Below are positions 45,426 to 55,039 of a DNA stretch of 64,000 nucleotides, piece after piece. Each line of letters starts with the position of its first letter. Position 1 is the stretch's first letter. The position numbers and the translations under genes are program-made. Origin of the DNA: Candidatus Binatia bacterium (GTDB lineage: Bacteria; Desulfobacterota; Binatia; HRBIN30); contig BPIR01000001.1 in assembly GCA_026004215.1 (NCBI GenBank), forward strand, positions 1,268,566 through 1,332,565. The letters are read 5' to 3'. The notes beneath the pieces are model-generated. The model was not told the origin of the DNA, ran no database searches, and worked only from the letters and a program-made list of their open reading frames with translations.

Positions 45426-46265
45426 ATGGATGTGAGGAATCTTCACGGCAAAACCGCGCTCGTCACCGGCGGCGCCAGCGGAATCGGGAAGGCTACCGCG
45501 CTGGCCTTCGCTCGACGAGGTGCGAACCTGGTGTTGTGCGATGTAGACGAACGCGGACTGGAGGCCACCGCCGAAGCGATCCGCGCGCTCGGGCGGGAGG
45601 TATTTTACCAGCGCGTGGACGTGGCTTCGCGTCACGACATGCGTCGCTTTGCCGAAGCCGTACACGAACGGCTGCCAGCGGTGGACATCCTCATGAACAA
45701 TGCCGGCGTTGGGCTGGGCGCGAGCTTCCGCGACACCACGCTGGAGGACTGGGATTGGATCGTGGGCATTAACCTCATGGGAGTCGTCCATGGTTGCCAT
45801 TTCTTCCTTCCCCCGATGATCGCGCGCGGCCAGGGTGGCCACGTCATCAATGTTTCTTCGGCCGCGGGGTACGTGGCGACCGAACCTTTGTGTGCCTACG
45901 CGACCACGAAGTTTGCGGTTCTCGGATTCAGCGAAGCACTGCGCGAAGAGCTGGAGCGTTATCGCATCGGGGTCACTGCGGTCTGCCCGGGCATCATCAA
46001 CACGCCGATCACGAGAACCGCCCGTTTGAGAGGGCCTGCAGCCACCGAAGAGGCTCGGCAGCGGATGGTCGCGTTTTACGAGCGGCGGAATTATTCCCCT
46101 GAGCGTGTGGCGGAAAACATCCTCAAGGCCGTGCAACGCAATCGGGCGGTTGCTCCCATATCGCCCGAGGCGTGGTTGATGTACTACCTCAAGCGTCTAA
46201 GTCCCGCGTTGCTGCGAAGCATCAACCGCTGGCTCGCGCGCGCCGCTGGCGCCCCCACGCGATAG
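45426..46265 (+). CDS. Short-chain dehydrogenase/reductase
   Basis: A 279-residue classical SDR. The cofactor motif is TGGASGIGKATA, the acidic residue after beta-2 is in LVLCDVDERGL (favouring NAD), followed by NNAGVGLGAS, the catalytic Ser in VINVSSAAGYV and YATTK (Tyr and Lys). The C-terminus is extended by about 40 residues with LKRLSPALLRSINRWLARAAG, probably for membrane association as in some lipid or steroid SDRs. Substrate unknown. Confidence 0.92.
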   Translation: MDVRNLHGKTALVTGGASGIGKATALAFARRGANLVLCDVDERGLEATAEAIRALGREVFYQRVDVASRHDMRRFAEAVHERLPAVDILMNNAGVGLGASFRDTTLEDWDWIVGINLMGVVHGCHFFLPPMIARGQGGHVINVSSAAGYVATEPLCAYATTKFAVLGFSEALREELERYRIGVTAVCPGIINTPITRTARLRGPAATEEARQRMVAFYERRNYSPERVAENILKAVQRNRAVAPISPEAWLMYYLKRLSPALLRSINRWLARAAGAPTR

Positions 46266-46290
46266 CTGGAGCGCAACCACCGAGAACGTC

Positions 46291-47856
46291 TTATTCCCCC
46301 CGCGCCTCTTCCGGTTCCCGCCACCGTGGGATTTCGTAAATCCGGATGGTTGGACCGTTAGCCGTCGCACCCGGCCGAAATTCTGCAAGCAAAGGGAGCC
46401 GGTCGAAAATTGTCCGATACGTATCCCCAATGCCCGGCCAACTTCGATACCGTTCGTAAATCGAGCTGCTCGCCACGAGATAATCCACACCCTCGCTCAA
46501 ATACCAGGAGTACGGGCGCGTGCCCAAAACTTGGACATAAGTCACACGATACCGCCGGCCGTCCACCTGGGGGGTGTACTCCTCGCGAGCGACGTGGGAG
46601 CCCGGCTGCAAACTTTGCTCGATCCATTGCCGTGCAAGCGTGCGCGTGTCGGGAAGAGCGAGCTGCCGCAAAAAACCTTGACTGGTGCGGAGCGGTAGCC
46701 ATGCGATCAGCAACACCAGCCCCGCTGCCACAAGAGGCCTCCAGTGGGGAGCGGCCCACTTTACCATGTGGTCCGCGCCAATTCCCAGAAACAGCAATGC
46801 AAACGGCAAGAGTGGCATGAGATTGCGTTCGAAGCGCACCGACCAGGTGCCTAGGTACGCCAGGTAAAACCACGGCAGGCCCGCAACCATCCACCGCCAT
46901 GCCCTCGGCTCCGTCCCATCTTGTCGCCAGAAAACCCACCATCCCACCAAAACCAAGGCAGACGCAACGGGCCCGAGCCCGGTAAGCGACAGGTAACGAG
47001 GGTAGTACCAGAAGTTTGCCGGCGACCAGGCAGCACTGCTGTAATTGTGCCGGACCACAGCCAAGTCTGCCCATACTCGCTGCGGCTCCAAAACCACGAA
47101 GGGGCTCGTCAAAGCAAAGGCACCGACACACGCCACAATCGCAAGCAAGATGGCGCGCACCGGTCGCTGACTTCCCAGCGCCGCCGCTAGCGGCGCCAGG
47201 AACACGATCCCTGCAGGGTACTTCGTCGAAGCGGCAAGCCCCGCGCATACTGCAGAGGCGACGAGCCCGCCCGTACCCTTGTGAGCGCTGGCCGACCAAA
47301 ACAACGCCAAGATCACCCACAACATCGCCGGAACGTCAGTCGTGAGATAGTGGCTGTTCTCTACGTGCAATGGTGAAACCGCCAAGAGCCACGCGGCGGC
47401 CATTGCCGCCACAGAGCCAAGCCAGCGGCCCCACAGATACGCCACGAGCAGAACCGATCCGGCACCTGCCACAGCCACAAACACTCGCCCGGCGAGCACG
47501 AACGGAAAATGCTCCGGAGCCACATCCCACGGACCGAGGCCGCGCAAGGCCGGGTCTGTTCGCAAGTCGGCCTGAATCCACGGTTGCAATGCCGCGACCA
47601 ACCCCGCTTCGACGTAGAGAAGCAGCGACGGGTAGTGAAAAAACTTTGGATTTGCAGATCCCTCGCGCACCATCGAAAGGGCGGCGTGGACAACCGAATG
47701 TTCATCGGGGTGATACACGTACGGCGATCCCCAGCCGATCTCGCGCAGGCGCAATTCCAGCGCCAGCACGGTCGCCAGCGCAGACACCAACGCGGGGGCG
47801 TATGTGCTTAGCCTCCTGTGGGTCCCTCTTTCGAAACTCGGCGCGCGCGAGCTCAT
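46291..47856 (-). CDS. GT39/ArnT-like integral membrane glycosyltransferase
   Basis: A 521-residue protein with about ten membrane helices in the N-terminal 400 residues. The first periplasmic loop contains YVYHPDEHSVVHAALSM, the acidic HPDE site found in GT-C glycosyltransferases of the PMT/GT39/ArnT group. A soluble C-terminal domain follows. The likely donor is a polyprenyl-phosphate sugar acting on the outer face of the inner membrane. The ATG overlaps the ald stop by ATGA, an unexpected pairing. Acceptor unknown. Confidence 0.82.
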   Translation of the reverse strand: MSSRAPSFERGTHRRLSTYAPALVSALATVLALELRLREIGWGSPYVYHPDEHSVVHAALSMVREGSANPKFFHYPSLLLYVEAGLVAALQPWIQADLRTDPALRGLGPWDVAPEHFPFVLAGRVFVAVAGAGSVLLVAYLWGRWLGSVAAMAAAWLLAVSPLHVENSHYLTTDVPAMLWVILALFWSASAHKGTGGLVASAVCAGLAASTKYPAGIVFLAPLAAALGSQRPVRAILLAIVACVGAFALTSPFVVLEPQRVWADLAVVRHNYSSAAWSPANFWYYPRYLSLTGLGPVASALVLVGWWVFWRQDGTEPRAWRWMVAGLPWFYLAYLGTWSVRFERNLMPLLPFALLFLGIGADHMVKWAAPHWRPLVAAGLVLLIAWLPLRTSQGFLRQLALPDTRTLARQWIEQSLQPGSHVAREEYTPQVDGRRYRVTYVQVLGTRPYSWYLSEGVDYLVASSSIYERYRSWPGIGDTYRTIFDRLPLLAEFRPGATANGPTIRIYEIPRWREPEEARGE

Positions 47857-48968
47857 TCCAACAAGTCTTCGATGGGCACGGCCTGCACGCCAACCGCCGC
47901 CGCTACCGCAGGGTGCACCACGTGCCCATCGAATACGTTCACCCCCCGGCGCAAAGGCAGGTTCTCGCGCAAGGCACGCACCAGACCTTTGTCGGCGATC
48001 TCCAACGTGTACGCGAAAGTTACATTGGTCAGCGCGAACGTGGATGTCCGCGGCACGATGCTCGGCATATTCGTCACGCAGTAGTGCACCACATTTTCGG
48101 CCACGTACGTGGGCGCTTGCAGTGTGGTCGGGCGCGACGTTTCCACACAGCCGCCCTGATCGATCGAGATGTCCACGATCGCCGAGCCCGGACGCATGCG
48201 GCGCACCATGCTGCGGGTCACTAACCGCGGTGCCCGCGCGCCGGGGACCAAGACGGCGCCAATGAGCAAGTCCGCAGTGCGCACTTCCTCTTCGATATTG
48301 GCTCGGTTCGACATCACCGTGGTAATGTGCCCTCCAAGGATATCGTGCAGATAGCGCAGCTTCGCTGGATTGGCGTCGATCACGCTCACGTGCGCTCCCA
48401 AGCCAAAGGCAATTTGGGCTGCGTTGCTACCGGCCGTTCCGGCGCCGATCACCACTACCTTTCCTGGCCGGACACCGGAAGCACCACTGAGCAAGATCCC
48501 AATGCCGCCACTTTGCTTTTGGAGGCACCAAGCGCCGACCTGAATCGAAAGCCGACCGGCCACCTCGCTCATCGGGGCAAGCAACGGTAACGATCCATCG
48601 TCGAGCTCCACCGTTTCGTAGCCGATGGCTCGCACGCCGCGCCGGCACAACTCCTGGGTGAGCTCGGGGTTGGCTGCCAAGTGCAGGTAAGTGAACAAGA
48701 CCAGCCCGGGGCGCAAAAAACGGTACTCTGAAGGCAACGGCTCCTTGACCTTTACCATGAGGTCCGCGCGGCGCCACACCTCGCGAGCCGAGCGGACAAT
48801 GCGAGCCCCGGCAGCCGCATACTCCCGGTCCGCCAAGCCACTGTTTGTGCCCGCGCCACGTTCGACCCAGACTTCGTGACCGTGATTCACCAACGCCGCT
48901 GCACCCGCCGGCGTCAATGCCACGCGGTTTTCCTCTGGCTTGATCTCCTTGACCACACCAACAATCAT
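47853..48968 (-). CDS. ald: Alanine dehydrogenase
   Basis: Interconverts alanine and pyruvate plus ammonia with NAD. The 371-residue protein starts MIVGVVKEIKPEENRVALTPAG and has the substrate-site Lys in VKVKEPLPSEY. The NAD-binding loop is VVVIGAGTAGSNAAQIAFGLGAHVSVID, and IVDISIDQGGCVETSRPTT carries the catalytic region. It is divergent from the folD-gcv operon. The frame is open upstream of 48968, but the conserved N-terminus fixes this ATG. Confidence 0.96.
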   Translation of the reverse strand: MIVGVVKEIKPEENRVALTPAGAAALVNHGHEVWVERGAGTNSGLADREYAAAGARIVRSAREVWRRADLMVKVKEPLPSEYRFLRPGLVLFTYLHLAANPELTQELCRRGVRAIGYETVELDDGSLPLLAPMSEVAGRLSIQVGAWCLQKQSGGIGILLSGASGVRPGKVVVIGAGTAGSNAAQIAFGLGAHVSVIDANPAKLRYLHDILGGHITTVMSNRANIEEEVRTADLLIGAVLVPGARAPRLVTRSMVRRMRPGSAIVDISIDQGGCVETSRPTTLQAPTYVAENVVHYCVTNMPSIVPRTSTFALTNVTFAYTLEIADKGLVRALRENLPLRRGVNVFDGHVVHPAVAAAVGVQAVPIEDLLE

Positions 48969-49374
48969 GCGGCCAACTCTGCCTGAAAGCCCCTTGCAGG
49001 GCCAGCAGGGCCGGAACCTGTCGCTGCCGGGACCGCGGTCAACGTTACAGAAAAAACAGCGTGCTCTCGCGCTTCCCCGAACGGCATATCGAGTCATTGA
49101 CGCCGCACGCGCCCAGCAGGAACGGTCGGCGCGCAGGCGAGGCCGAGCCGGGCACGATCCTCGCCTGACGAGCGGGGATGCCTCACATCCGCCACGCGTG
49201 GCGTTCCGGCTAGTCATGCAGCAGAAAAATTGCCTCGCGTGCCGGAGCCGGCGAGCCCCTGTCAGGCGCCGGGGAAACCGGCGCATAGGCGATCTCGGAG
49301 GCACGGGCGTCGAACGAGCGGCATTGCAAGTGTGCGCTTTACTCACTCGCTGCCTTTCACTATGGCCGCAGGCA
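48969..49374. other. Divergent promoter region between ald and folD
   Basis: About 400 bases without a recognised gene. One reading frame stays open on the plus strand into folD, but its sequence has no family resemblance and folD has a clear later start. The promoters of ald and of the folD-gcv operon must be here. No glycine riboswitch-like structure was identified. Confidence 0.6.
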
Positions 49375-50235
49375 ATGGCAGAACTCATTGACGGCAAGGC
49401 CGCGGCTCAAGAAGTGCGAGACCAAGTGCGCCAGGAAGTCGTGGAGTTCCAAGTGCGCTACGGCATGCCGCCGGGACTCGCCACTGTGCTCGTGGGTTCC
49501 GACCCCGCCTCGGCAACGTACGTGCGCAGCAAGCGGCGCGCGTGTGCCGAGGTAGGAATCGCCTCGGTGCCGTACGAGTTGCACGAACGCACATCTTTAG
49601 AAGAGCTCCTCGCCCTCATCGCGGACCTCAATCGTCGAAGCGACGTGCACGGCATCTTGGTGCAGTTGCCTCTTCCCGGGCACTTGTCGGCACAGCGGGT
49701 CATTGCCGCTCTCGACCCTCGCAAGGACGTGGATGGGCTCCATCCCGTCAACCAGGGTAAACTCGTTCAAGGCATTCCTGGTTTGCGCCCATGTACTCCT
49801 TTAGGGGTGCTGCATTTGATCGAGAAGACCGGCGTGCCCTTGGCAGGTGCCCAAGCAGTTGTCGTTGGTCGAAGCGCGCTCGTGGGCAAACCGACTGCCC
49901 TCTTGCTTCTCGAGCGAGATGCAACCGTCACGCTTTGCCACTCGCGTACACGCGATCTGGGGCGCCTGGTGCAAAGTGCCGAAATCCTCGTCGTGGCCAC
50001 GGGACGCCCTGGGCTGGTGCGTGGCGATTGGGTCCGTATGGGCGCGGTGGTCATTGACGTCGGGATCAACCGGTTGCCAAATGGCACCCTGGTCGGCGAC
50101 GTGGACTTCGCGAGTGCGTCGAATCGCGCCGGCTTCATCACACCCGTACCGGGCGGTGTGGGCCCGATGACGGTGGCCATGCTTCTCCGCAACACCGTGC
50201 AGGCTGCGCGTTGGCAGATGGAAGGGGAAAACTGA
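49375..50235 (+). CDS. folD: Methylenetetrahydrofolate dehydrogenase/cyclohydrolase FolD
   Basis: Oxidises 5,10-methylene-THF to methenyl-THF and hydrolyses it to 10-formyl-THF. The 286-residue bifunctional protein has PASATYVRSKRRACAEVGI with the catalytic Lys, then GILVQLPLPGHL, DVDGLHPVNQGKL, CTPLGV, and the cofactor site VVGRSALVGKPTALLLL. It uses the methylene-THF produced by the glycine cleavage genes downstream, which explains the operon. The next gene starts 8 bases after its stop. Confidence 0.97.
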   Translation: MAELIDGKAAAQEVRDQVRQEVVEFQVRYGMPPGLATVLVGSDPASATYVRSKRRACAEVGIASVPYELHERTSLEELLALIADLNRRSDVHGILVQLPLPGHLSAQRVIAALDPRKDVDGLHPVNQGKLVQGIPGLRPCTPLGVLHLIEKTGVPLAGAQAVVVGRSALVGKPTALLLLERDATVTLCHSRTRDLGRLVQSAEILVVATGRPGLVRGDWVRMGAVVIDVGINRLPNGTLVGDVDFASASNRAGFITPVPGGVGPMTVAMLLRNTVQAARWQMEGEN

Positions 50236-50243
50236 AAGAGCAA

Positions 50244-51383
50244 ATGACGGCCGAGATCACTGTAACGAAAGCGGCGGCCCACTGTGAGCCGGAGCGCCTG
50301 GCACGCTCGCCGCTACACGAGCGGCACGTCGCACTGGGTGCTCGCTTCGTGCCGTTTGCCGGCTGGGAGATGCCCCTCCAGTACCGCACCATCACTGAAG
50401 AGCACCTCGCAGTACGCCAAGCAGCGGGGTTGTTCGACGTGAGTCACATGGGCGAAATCGAGCTCAGCGGGCCGGGTGCATTGGCCACGATCCAGAAGGT
50501 CGCCACCAACGACGCCGAGCGCCTACACTCCCTGCAGGCGCAATATTCGTTGCTTTGTTTGCCCTCGGGGGGTGTGATCGATGATCTGCTCGTGTACCGG
50601 CTCGGGCCTGAGTACTTTTTGCTTTGCGTCAACGCCACGAACACAAGCAAAGATCTGCAATGGCTTGGCGAGCAAGCCAGTTCGCAATCGGCAGTGGTCG
50701 ATCGGAGCCGAGAATATGCCCTACTGGCCTTACAGGGTCCGCGGGCAACCGAAATTTTAGCGGTCGTTGCGGGCAGCAAGGTTGTTGCCATACCGCGCTA
50801 CGGTTGCGTTCAGCTCACGCTCCACGGCATCTCGGCACTGTGCTCGCGAAGCGGTTACACCGGTGAAGACGGCTGGGAGATTTTTTGCCCGTGGGAGTTC
50901 GCTGGAGGAATTTGGGACTTGTTGCTCGAGGCCGGCAAGCCGTACGGCCTCTTGCCCGCCGGCCTGGGAGCGCGGGACACGTTGCGCATCGAGGCAGGGT
51001 TGCCCCTCTACGGGCACGAACTCGACACGAACACCACCCCAGTGGAGGCCGGACTCGGCTGGGCTGTCCGCTGCGAAAAACCAGATTTCGTTGCGCGCGC
51101 GGTGCTGTGCGAGCAAAAGGCCAAAGGAGTCGCACGCAAGCTTGTAGCGATCCTATTGACCGAACCCGGAATTCCGCGGCAGGGATATCCTATCGTGAAA
51201 AATGGAGAAGCAGTGGGAGTGGTCACGAGCGGTTGCAAATCACCGGTGCTTGGCGCAGGTATTGGCCTTGGCTATGTGGCGAACGCCGAGGCCAAGGTGG
51301 GCAACCGGGTGCACGTTCAAATTCGACATCGGCTGGTTCCTGCGACAATTGTGGAACGGCCTTTTGTAAGACGGGATGGCTAA
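50244..51383 (+). CDS. gcvT: Glycine cleavage system T protein (aminomethyltransferase)
   Basis: Transfers the methylene unit from the aminomethyl-lipoyl H protein to tetrahydrofolate and releases ammonia. The 379-residue protein begins with SPLHERHVALGARFVPFAGWEMPLQY, has FDVSHMGEIELSGP and RSGYTGEDGWEIF, and ends with GVVTSGCKSPVLGAGIGLGYV. All are standard GcvT blocks. The ATG at 50244 is preceded by AAAGAG and is 8 bases past the folD stop. Confidence 0.96.
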   Translation: MTAEITVTKAAAHCEPERLARSPLHERHVALGARFVPFAGWEMPLQYRTITEEHLAVRQAAGLFDVSHMGEIELSGPGALATIQKVATNDAERLHSLQAQYSLLCLPSGGVIDDLLVYRLGPEYFLLCVNATNTSKDLQWLGEQASSQSAVVDRSREYALLALQGPRATEILAVVAGSKVVAIPRYGCVQLTLHGISALCSRSGYTGEDGWEIFCPWEFAGGIWDLLLEAGKPYGLLPAGLGARDTLRIEAGLPLYGHELDTNTTPVEAGLGWAVRCEKPDFVARAVLCEQKAKGVARKLVAILLTEPGIPRQGYPIVKNGEAVGVVTSGCKSPVLGAGIGLGYVANAEAKVGNRVHVQIRHRLVPATIVERPFVRRDG

Positions 51384-51395
51384 GGAGGTTGATCA

Positions 51396-51785
51396 ATGGA
51401 GTTCCCCGAAGACCTGCGGTACTCAAAGGAGCACGAATGGGTGCTCGTCGAAGGGAACGTGGCAACGGTGGGCATCACCGACTACGCCCAGGAGCAGCTC
51501 GGCGAAATTGTTTACGTCGAGCTGCCCGAGGTCGGCGAGAAAGTCAGTAAAGAAGATGCGTTCGGCGTGGTGGAATCTGTGAAGACCGTCTCGGACGTAT
51601 ATGCGCCGGTAAGCGGGAGCGTCATCGAAGTGAACGACGACTTGCCGGATAATCCCGAGATGCTGAATGACGATCCCTACGGCGATGGCTGGATGATCAA
51701 GATCGAAATGAGCGACCCAGAGGAACTAGAAGACCTCATGACCGCGGAGGAGTACGAGCGCTACGTCGCGGAGCTGAAGGAGTAA
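51396..51785 (+). CDS. gcvH: Glycine cleavage system H protein
   Basis: A 129-residue lipoyl carrier protein that shuttles the aminomethyl group between P and T proteins. The lipoylated Lys is in VVESVKTVSDVYAPVSG. The N-terminus RYSKEHEWVLVEGNVATVGITDYAQEQLG is nearly the family consensus. AAGGAGG directly after the gcvT stop gives a strong start. Confidence 0.98.
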   Translation: MEFPEDLRYSKEHEWVLVEGNVATVGITDYAQEQLGEIVYVELPEVGEKVSKEDAFGVVESVKTVSDVYAPVSGSVIEVNDDLPDNPEMLNDDPYGDGWMIKIEMSDPEELEDLMTAEEYERYVAELKE

Positions 51786-51865
51786 CGGTTAGGTCTGGGC
51801 ACCGCCTTTCCGGCCGAGACGCAGCACACATCGAACACCAGGCGAGCTGAGGACCTTCGACTACC

Positions 51866-53212
51866 GTGCGCTTCTTTCCTCACACCCAAGCGGACATCGA
51901 AGCCATGCTCGCCACCATCGGGGTGTCGAATGTGGACGAGCTGTTCGAAGACATCCCCGCGCAGCTCAGGGAACGCGCCCGCCTCGAGTTACCTCCCGGC
52001 CGGGCGGAATTCGAGCTGCGCCGTTACTTCGAGGCTCTCGCACAACGCAACTTGGCCTCGTACGAGCGGTGCTTTCTCGGCGCCGGGGCTTACGCGCATT
52101 TTGTGCCGGCGGTCGTCGACCACATCTTGCAGCGGGCCGAGTTCTACTCGGCCTACACGCCGTACCAGCCAGAGGTCAGCCAAGGCACGCTGCAGGCGAC
52201 CTACGAGTTCCAAACTCTCGCCGCCATGCTTTTAGGCATGGATGTCGCCAATGCCAGCATGTACGATGGTGCGTCCGCTACGGCGGAAGCCGTATTGATG
52301 GCGCTGCGGCTTCGTCCCGGCCGCCGCCGCGTCCTGGTGGCTCGCGCCCTTCATCCTCAGTACCGCGAAGTAATCCGCACTTACGTGGAAGGCAGCGGCT
52401 CGTACGTGCTGGAGGAACTTCCGTACGGTGCCGAGGGGACAACCGATGCGAACGCACTTCGCTCCGCCCTGGCGGATGACGTGGCAGCCGTAGTCGTGGC
52501 GTATCCGAACTTTTTCGGCGCCATCGAGGATCTCGCCACTCTGGTGGCTCTGACGCGTGCCCGCGATGCACTGGCCATCACGGCCACAACCGAACCTCTC
52601 GCGTTGGGTATCGTACGACCCCCGGGCGAGTTCGGCGTGGACATTGCGGTTGCCGAGGGACAAAGCTTTGGAATCCCCCTTTCGTATGGCGGCCCGGGTG
52701 TCGGGCTGTTCGCCACGCGGCTGGAATTTGTCCGGAACATGCCAGGGCGACTCGTCGGTGAATCTGTGGACACCGCCGGCCGGCGCGCGTTTGTGCTGAC
52801 CCTGGCAACACGAGAACAACACATCCGCCGCGAGCGCGCCACGTCGAACATATGCACGAACCATGGGCTGATGGCTTTGGCGGTTGCGGTGCACTTGTCA
52901 CTCCTCGGCAAACACGGCTTGCGGGAACTGGCCGAGACGAACCTCGCGCGCGCCCATGCCCTAGCCGCGGCTCTGGAAGCTCGCGGATGGACGCGCCCGT
53001 TCCGCGCCCCGTTCTTCAACGAGTTTGTGGTCACACATCCGCAGGCGCGCGAACGCTACGAGCGTGCCCTCGAACGCAAACTGCTGCCCGGCACGTTGCT
53101 GGCAAGATGGTATCCGGAACTCGCAGACGCTCTCCTCTTGTGCGTTACCGAAACCCCTTCCGGTGAAGCCGTCGACGAACTCCTCGCGGCTTTGGCGCCA
53201 ACATCCCAGTAG
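51866..53212 (+). CDS. gcvPA: Glycine dehydrogenase (decarboxylating) subunit 1
   Basis: The N-terminal half of split P protein. The 448-residue chain begins FFPHTQADIEAMLATIGV and includes YTPYQPEVSQGTLQATYEFQT and GLFATRLEFVRNMPGRLVGES, all typical of GcvPA. With GcvPB it decarboxylates glycine and loads the aminomethyl group on GcvH. The start is GTG with a weak ribosome site, 80 bases after gcvH. Confidence 0.97.
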   Translation: MRFFPHTQADIEAMLATIGVSNVDELFEDIPAQLRERARLELPPGRAEFELRRYFEALAQRNLASYERCFLGAGAYAHFVPAVVDHILQRAEFYSAYTPYQPEVSQGTLQATYEFQTLAAMLLGMDVANASMYDGASATAEAVLMALRLRPGRRRVLVARALHPQYREVIRTYVEGSGSYVLEELPYGAEGTTDANALRSALADDVAAVVVAYPNFFGAIEDLATLVALTRARDALAITATTEPLALGIVRPPGEFGVDIAVAEGQSFGIPLSYGGPGVGLFATRLEFVRNMPGRLVGESVDTAGRRAFVLTLATREQHIRRERATSNICTNHGLMALAVAVHLSLLGKHGLRELAETNLARAHALAAALEARGWTRPFRAPFFNEFVVTHPQARERYERALERKLLPGTLLARWYPELADALLLCVTETPSGEAVDELLAALAPTSQ

Positions 53213-53221
53213 GAACGGACG

Positions 53222-54703
53222 ATGCGCGGCCAAAAACAGGAAGGCTTGCTTCTCGACGAACCTTTGATTTTCGAGCGGAGCCAACCTGGTCGCCGGGGCA
53301 CGGACGTGCCTCGGCACGACCAGCGCGCGGATCCGCACCTACCGCCACACTTGCTGCGCCCGCCGATAGAAGGATTTCCCGAGGTGAGTGAGCCCGAAGT
53401 GCTGCGCCATTACTTGCGCCTGTCGCAATGGAACTACGGGGCAGCCACAACCTTTTATCCGCTGGGCTCCTGCACCATGAAGTACAATCCCGTGGCCAAC
53501 GAGGCGTTCGCGCGCCTTCCCGGGTTTGCCTTCCTTCATCCCCTGACTCCGGACGAGCTCGCGCAAGGCGCTCTGGAACTGCTGGCGGACATCGAACGCT
53601 GGCTCGCGGAGATCACCGGCATGGCAGCCGTGACCTTGCAGCCGGCCGCCGGGGCACACGGTGAGCTGACCGGAATGAAAATGATTCGCGCATTTCACCG
53701 CGATCGCGGCAACCCGCGGCAAAAAGTTCTCATTCCGGCCAGCGCCCACGGCACGAACCCGGCCAGCGCTGCCCTGTGCGGGTACACCACGGTGACCCTC
53801 GAAGGGAACCAAATTGGTTTGATCGAGCCAGAAGCGGTTCGCAGAGCGATGAACGGAGAAGTCGCGGCGATCATGATCACCAATCCCAATACGCTCGGGC
53901 TCTTCGAACGAGAGATTCTCCACATCGCCGAACTCGTGCACGGTCACGGAGGCTTGGTGTACCTCGACGGGGCCAACCTGAATGCGCTCCTCGGAGTCGC
54001 CAAGCCGGCGCACATGGGCGCTGACGTCATGCAAATCAACTTGCACAAGACCTTTTCCACCCCCCATGGCGGAGGCGGGCCGGGAGCGGGTCCAGTGGCC
54101 GTGAGCGCGGCACTCGAACCGTATTTACCCATCCCGCGCGTGGTGCGCACTGCCGAAGGCTGGCGGTGGAGCGAAGATTTTCCCCGCTCCATCGGTCGCG
54201 TGCGAACGTTTCATGGGAATTTCGGAATGCACATTCGGGCGCTGGCCTACATGATGGCTCTCGGCGGGGAGGGCCTCGCCCAAGTGAGCCGGCTGGCCGT
54301 CTTGGCGGCGAACTACCTGCGTGTTCGCCTGGCGGAGGCTTACCATCTGGCATTCCCCGGCGTGTGCATGCACGAGTGTGTGTTCAGCGACAAAGGGTTC
54401 GATGCCACCGGAATCAAAACGTTAGATATCGCCAAGCGACTCCTCGACTCGGGTTTTTACGCACCGACAATTTATTTCCCTCTGGTCGTTCCCGGCGCAC
54501 TGATGATCGAACCCACGGAAACCGAAAGCAAAGAAACACTCGATGCCTTCATCGAAGCCATGCTGGAAATCGCACGCGAGGCGCGCGAGCATCCCGAACG
54601 CTTGAAGGAGGCACCGCGACATACACCGGTCGGACGCGTGGATGAAGCGCGCGCCGCACGGCGTCCGGTGTTGCGCTGGTCGCCGCCGGCCCCGAACAAA
54701 TAG
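53222..54703 (+). CDS. gcvPB: Glycine dehydrogenase (decarboxylating) subunit 2
   Basis: The PLP-binding half of split P protein, 493 residues. The cofactor Lys is in MQINLHKTFSTPHGGGGPG. The N-terminus has LLLDEPLIFERSQPGRRG and the conserved LGSCTMKYNPVANE; the C-terminal part has ALMIEPTETESKETLDAFI. It starts 9 bases after gcvPA and ends the folD-gcv operon. The L protein (dihydrolipoyl dehydrogenase) gene is not in the window. Confidence 0.97.
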   Translation: MRGQKQEGLLLDEPLIFERSQPGRRGTDVPRHDQRADPHLPPHLLRPPIEGFPEVSEPEVLRHYLRLSQWNYGAATTFYPLGSCTMKYNPVANEAFARLPGFAFLHPLTPDELAQGALELLADIERWLAEITGMAAVTLQPAAGAHGELTGMKMIRAFHRDRGNPRQKVLIPASAHGTNPASAALCGYTTVTLEGNQIGLIEPEAVRRAMNGEVAAIMITNPNTLGLFEREILHIAELVHGHGGLVYLDGANLNALLGVAKPAHMGADVMQINLHKTFSTPHGGGGPGAGPVAVSAALEPYLPIPRVVRTAEGWRWSEDFPRSIGRVRTFHGNFGMHIRALAYMMALGGEGLAQVSRLAVLAANYLRVRLAEAYHLAFPGVCMHECVFSDKGFDATGIKTLDIAKRLLDSGFYAPTIYFPLVVPGALMIEPTETESKETLDAFIEAMLEIAREAREHPERLKEAPRHTPVGRVDEARAARRPVLRWSPPAPNK

Positions 54704-55039
54704 GTATCGCCTGATTCGCAAGATCCCCGCAGCCGCATTCCTCCCTCACGCTTGTTACGAGTAAGCCTTTCATGGACGCGGCTTGCCAAAGCCGCTTGCG
54801 CCTCCATTGCAACCGGCTTCCTTCACAGCGCCCCGCCTCGCTCCCGCCCTTGGGCTGGTGAGAGGGTCCGCTTCCGGCGAATGAACCAAATGCCGAGGCA
54901 TGTAGGGGCGCACGGCCGTGCGCCCCTACATGCCTCGCCACTCGCCAATCGCCATTGCCTCCCGCCCTGACTCGGCCTGCGGCCGACCTCTCCCGGAGAC
55001 TGGCGGCACCCCGCGCGGCCACTATTCGCTCGCTTGGTC
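54704..55039. other. Intergenic region with palindromic element
   Basis: No gene was seen. The 44-bp perfect palindrome at 54894-54937 lies here. A GC-rich stretch with inverted CGGCCTGCGGCCG-type sequence at about 54970-54985 follows it. Confidence 0.7.
54894..54937. repeat. 44-bp perfect palindrome
   Basis: CGAGGCATGTAGGGGCGCAC continues to GG and is followed with no spacer by its exact complement, giving two 22-base arms. The core GTAGGGGCGC is like that of interspersed palindromic elements found in many copies in some environmental genomes. Its copy number here cannot be judged. It marks the left end of the gene-poor region. Confidence 0.9.

Noticed and set aside
48940..49374. N-terminal extension of folD
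   Set aside because: The added 145 residues have no resemblance to FolD and the ATG at 49375 gives the standard start and length.
54740..54780. Terminator after gcvPB
   Set aside because: No stable hairpin followed by a T run is visible in the first 100 bases after the stop codon.
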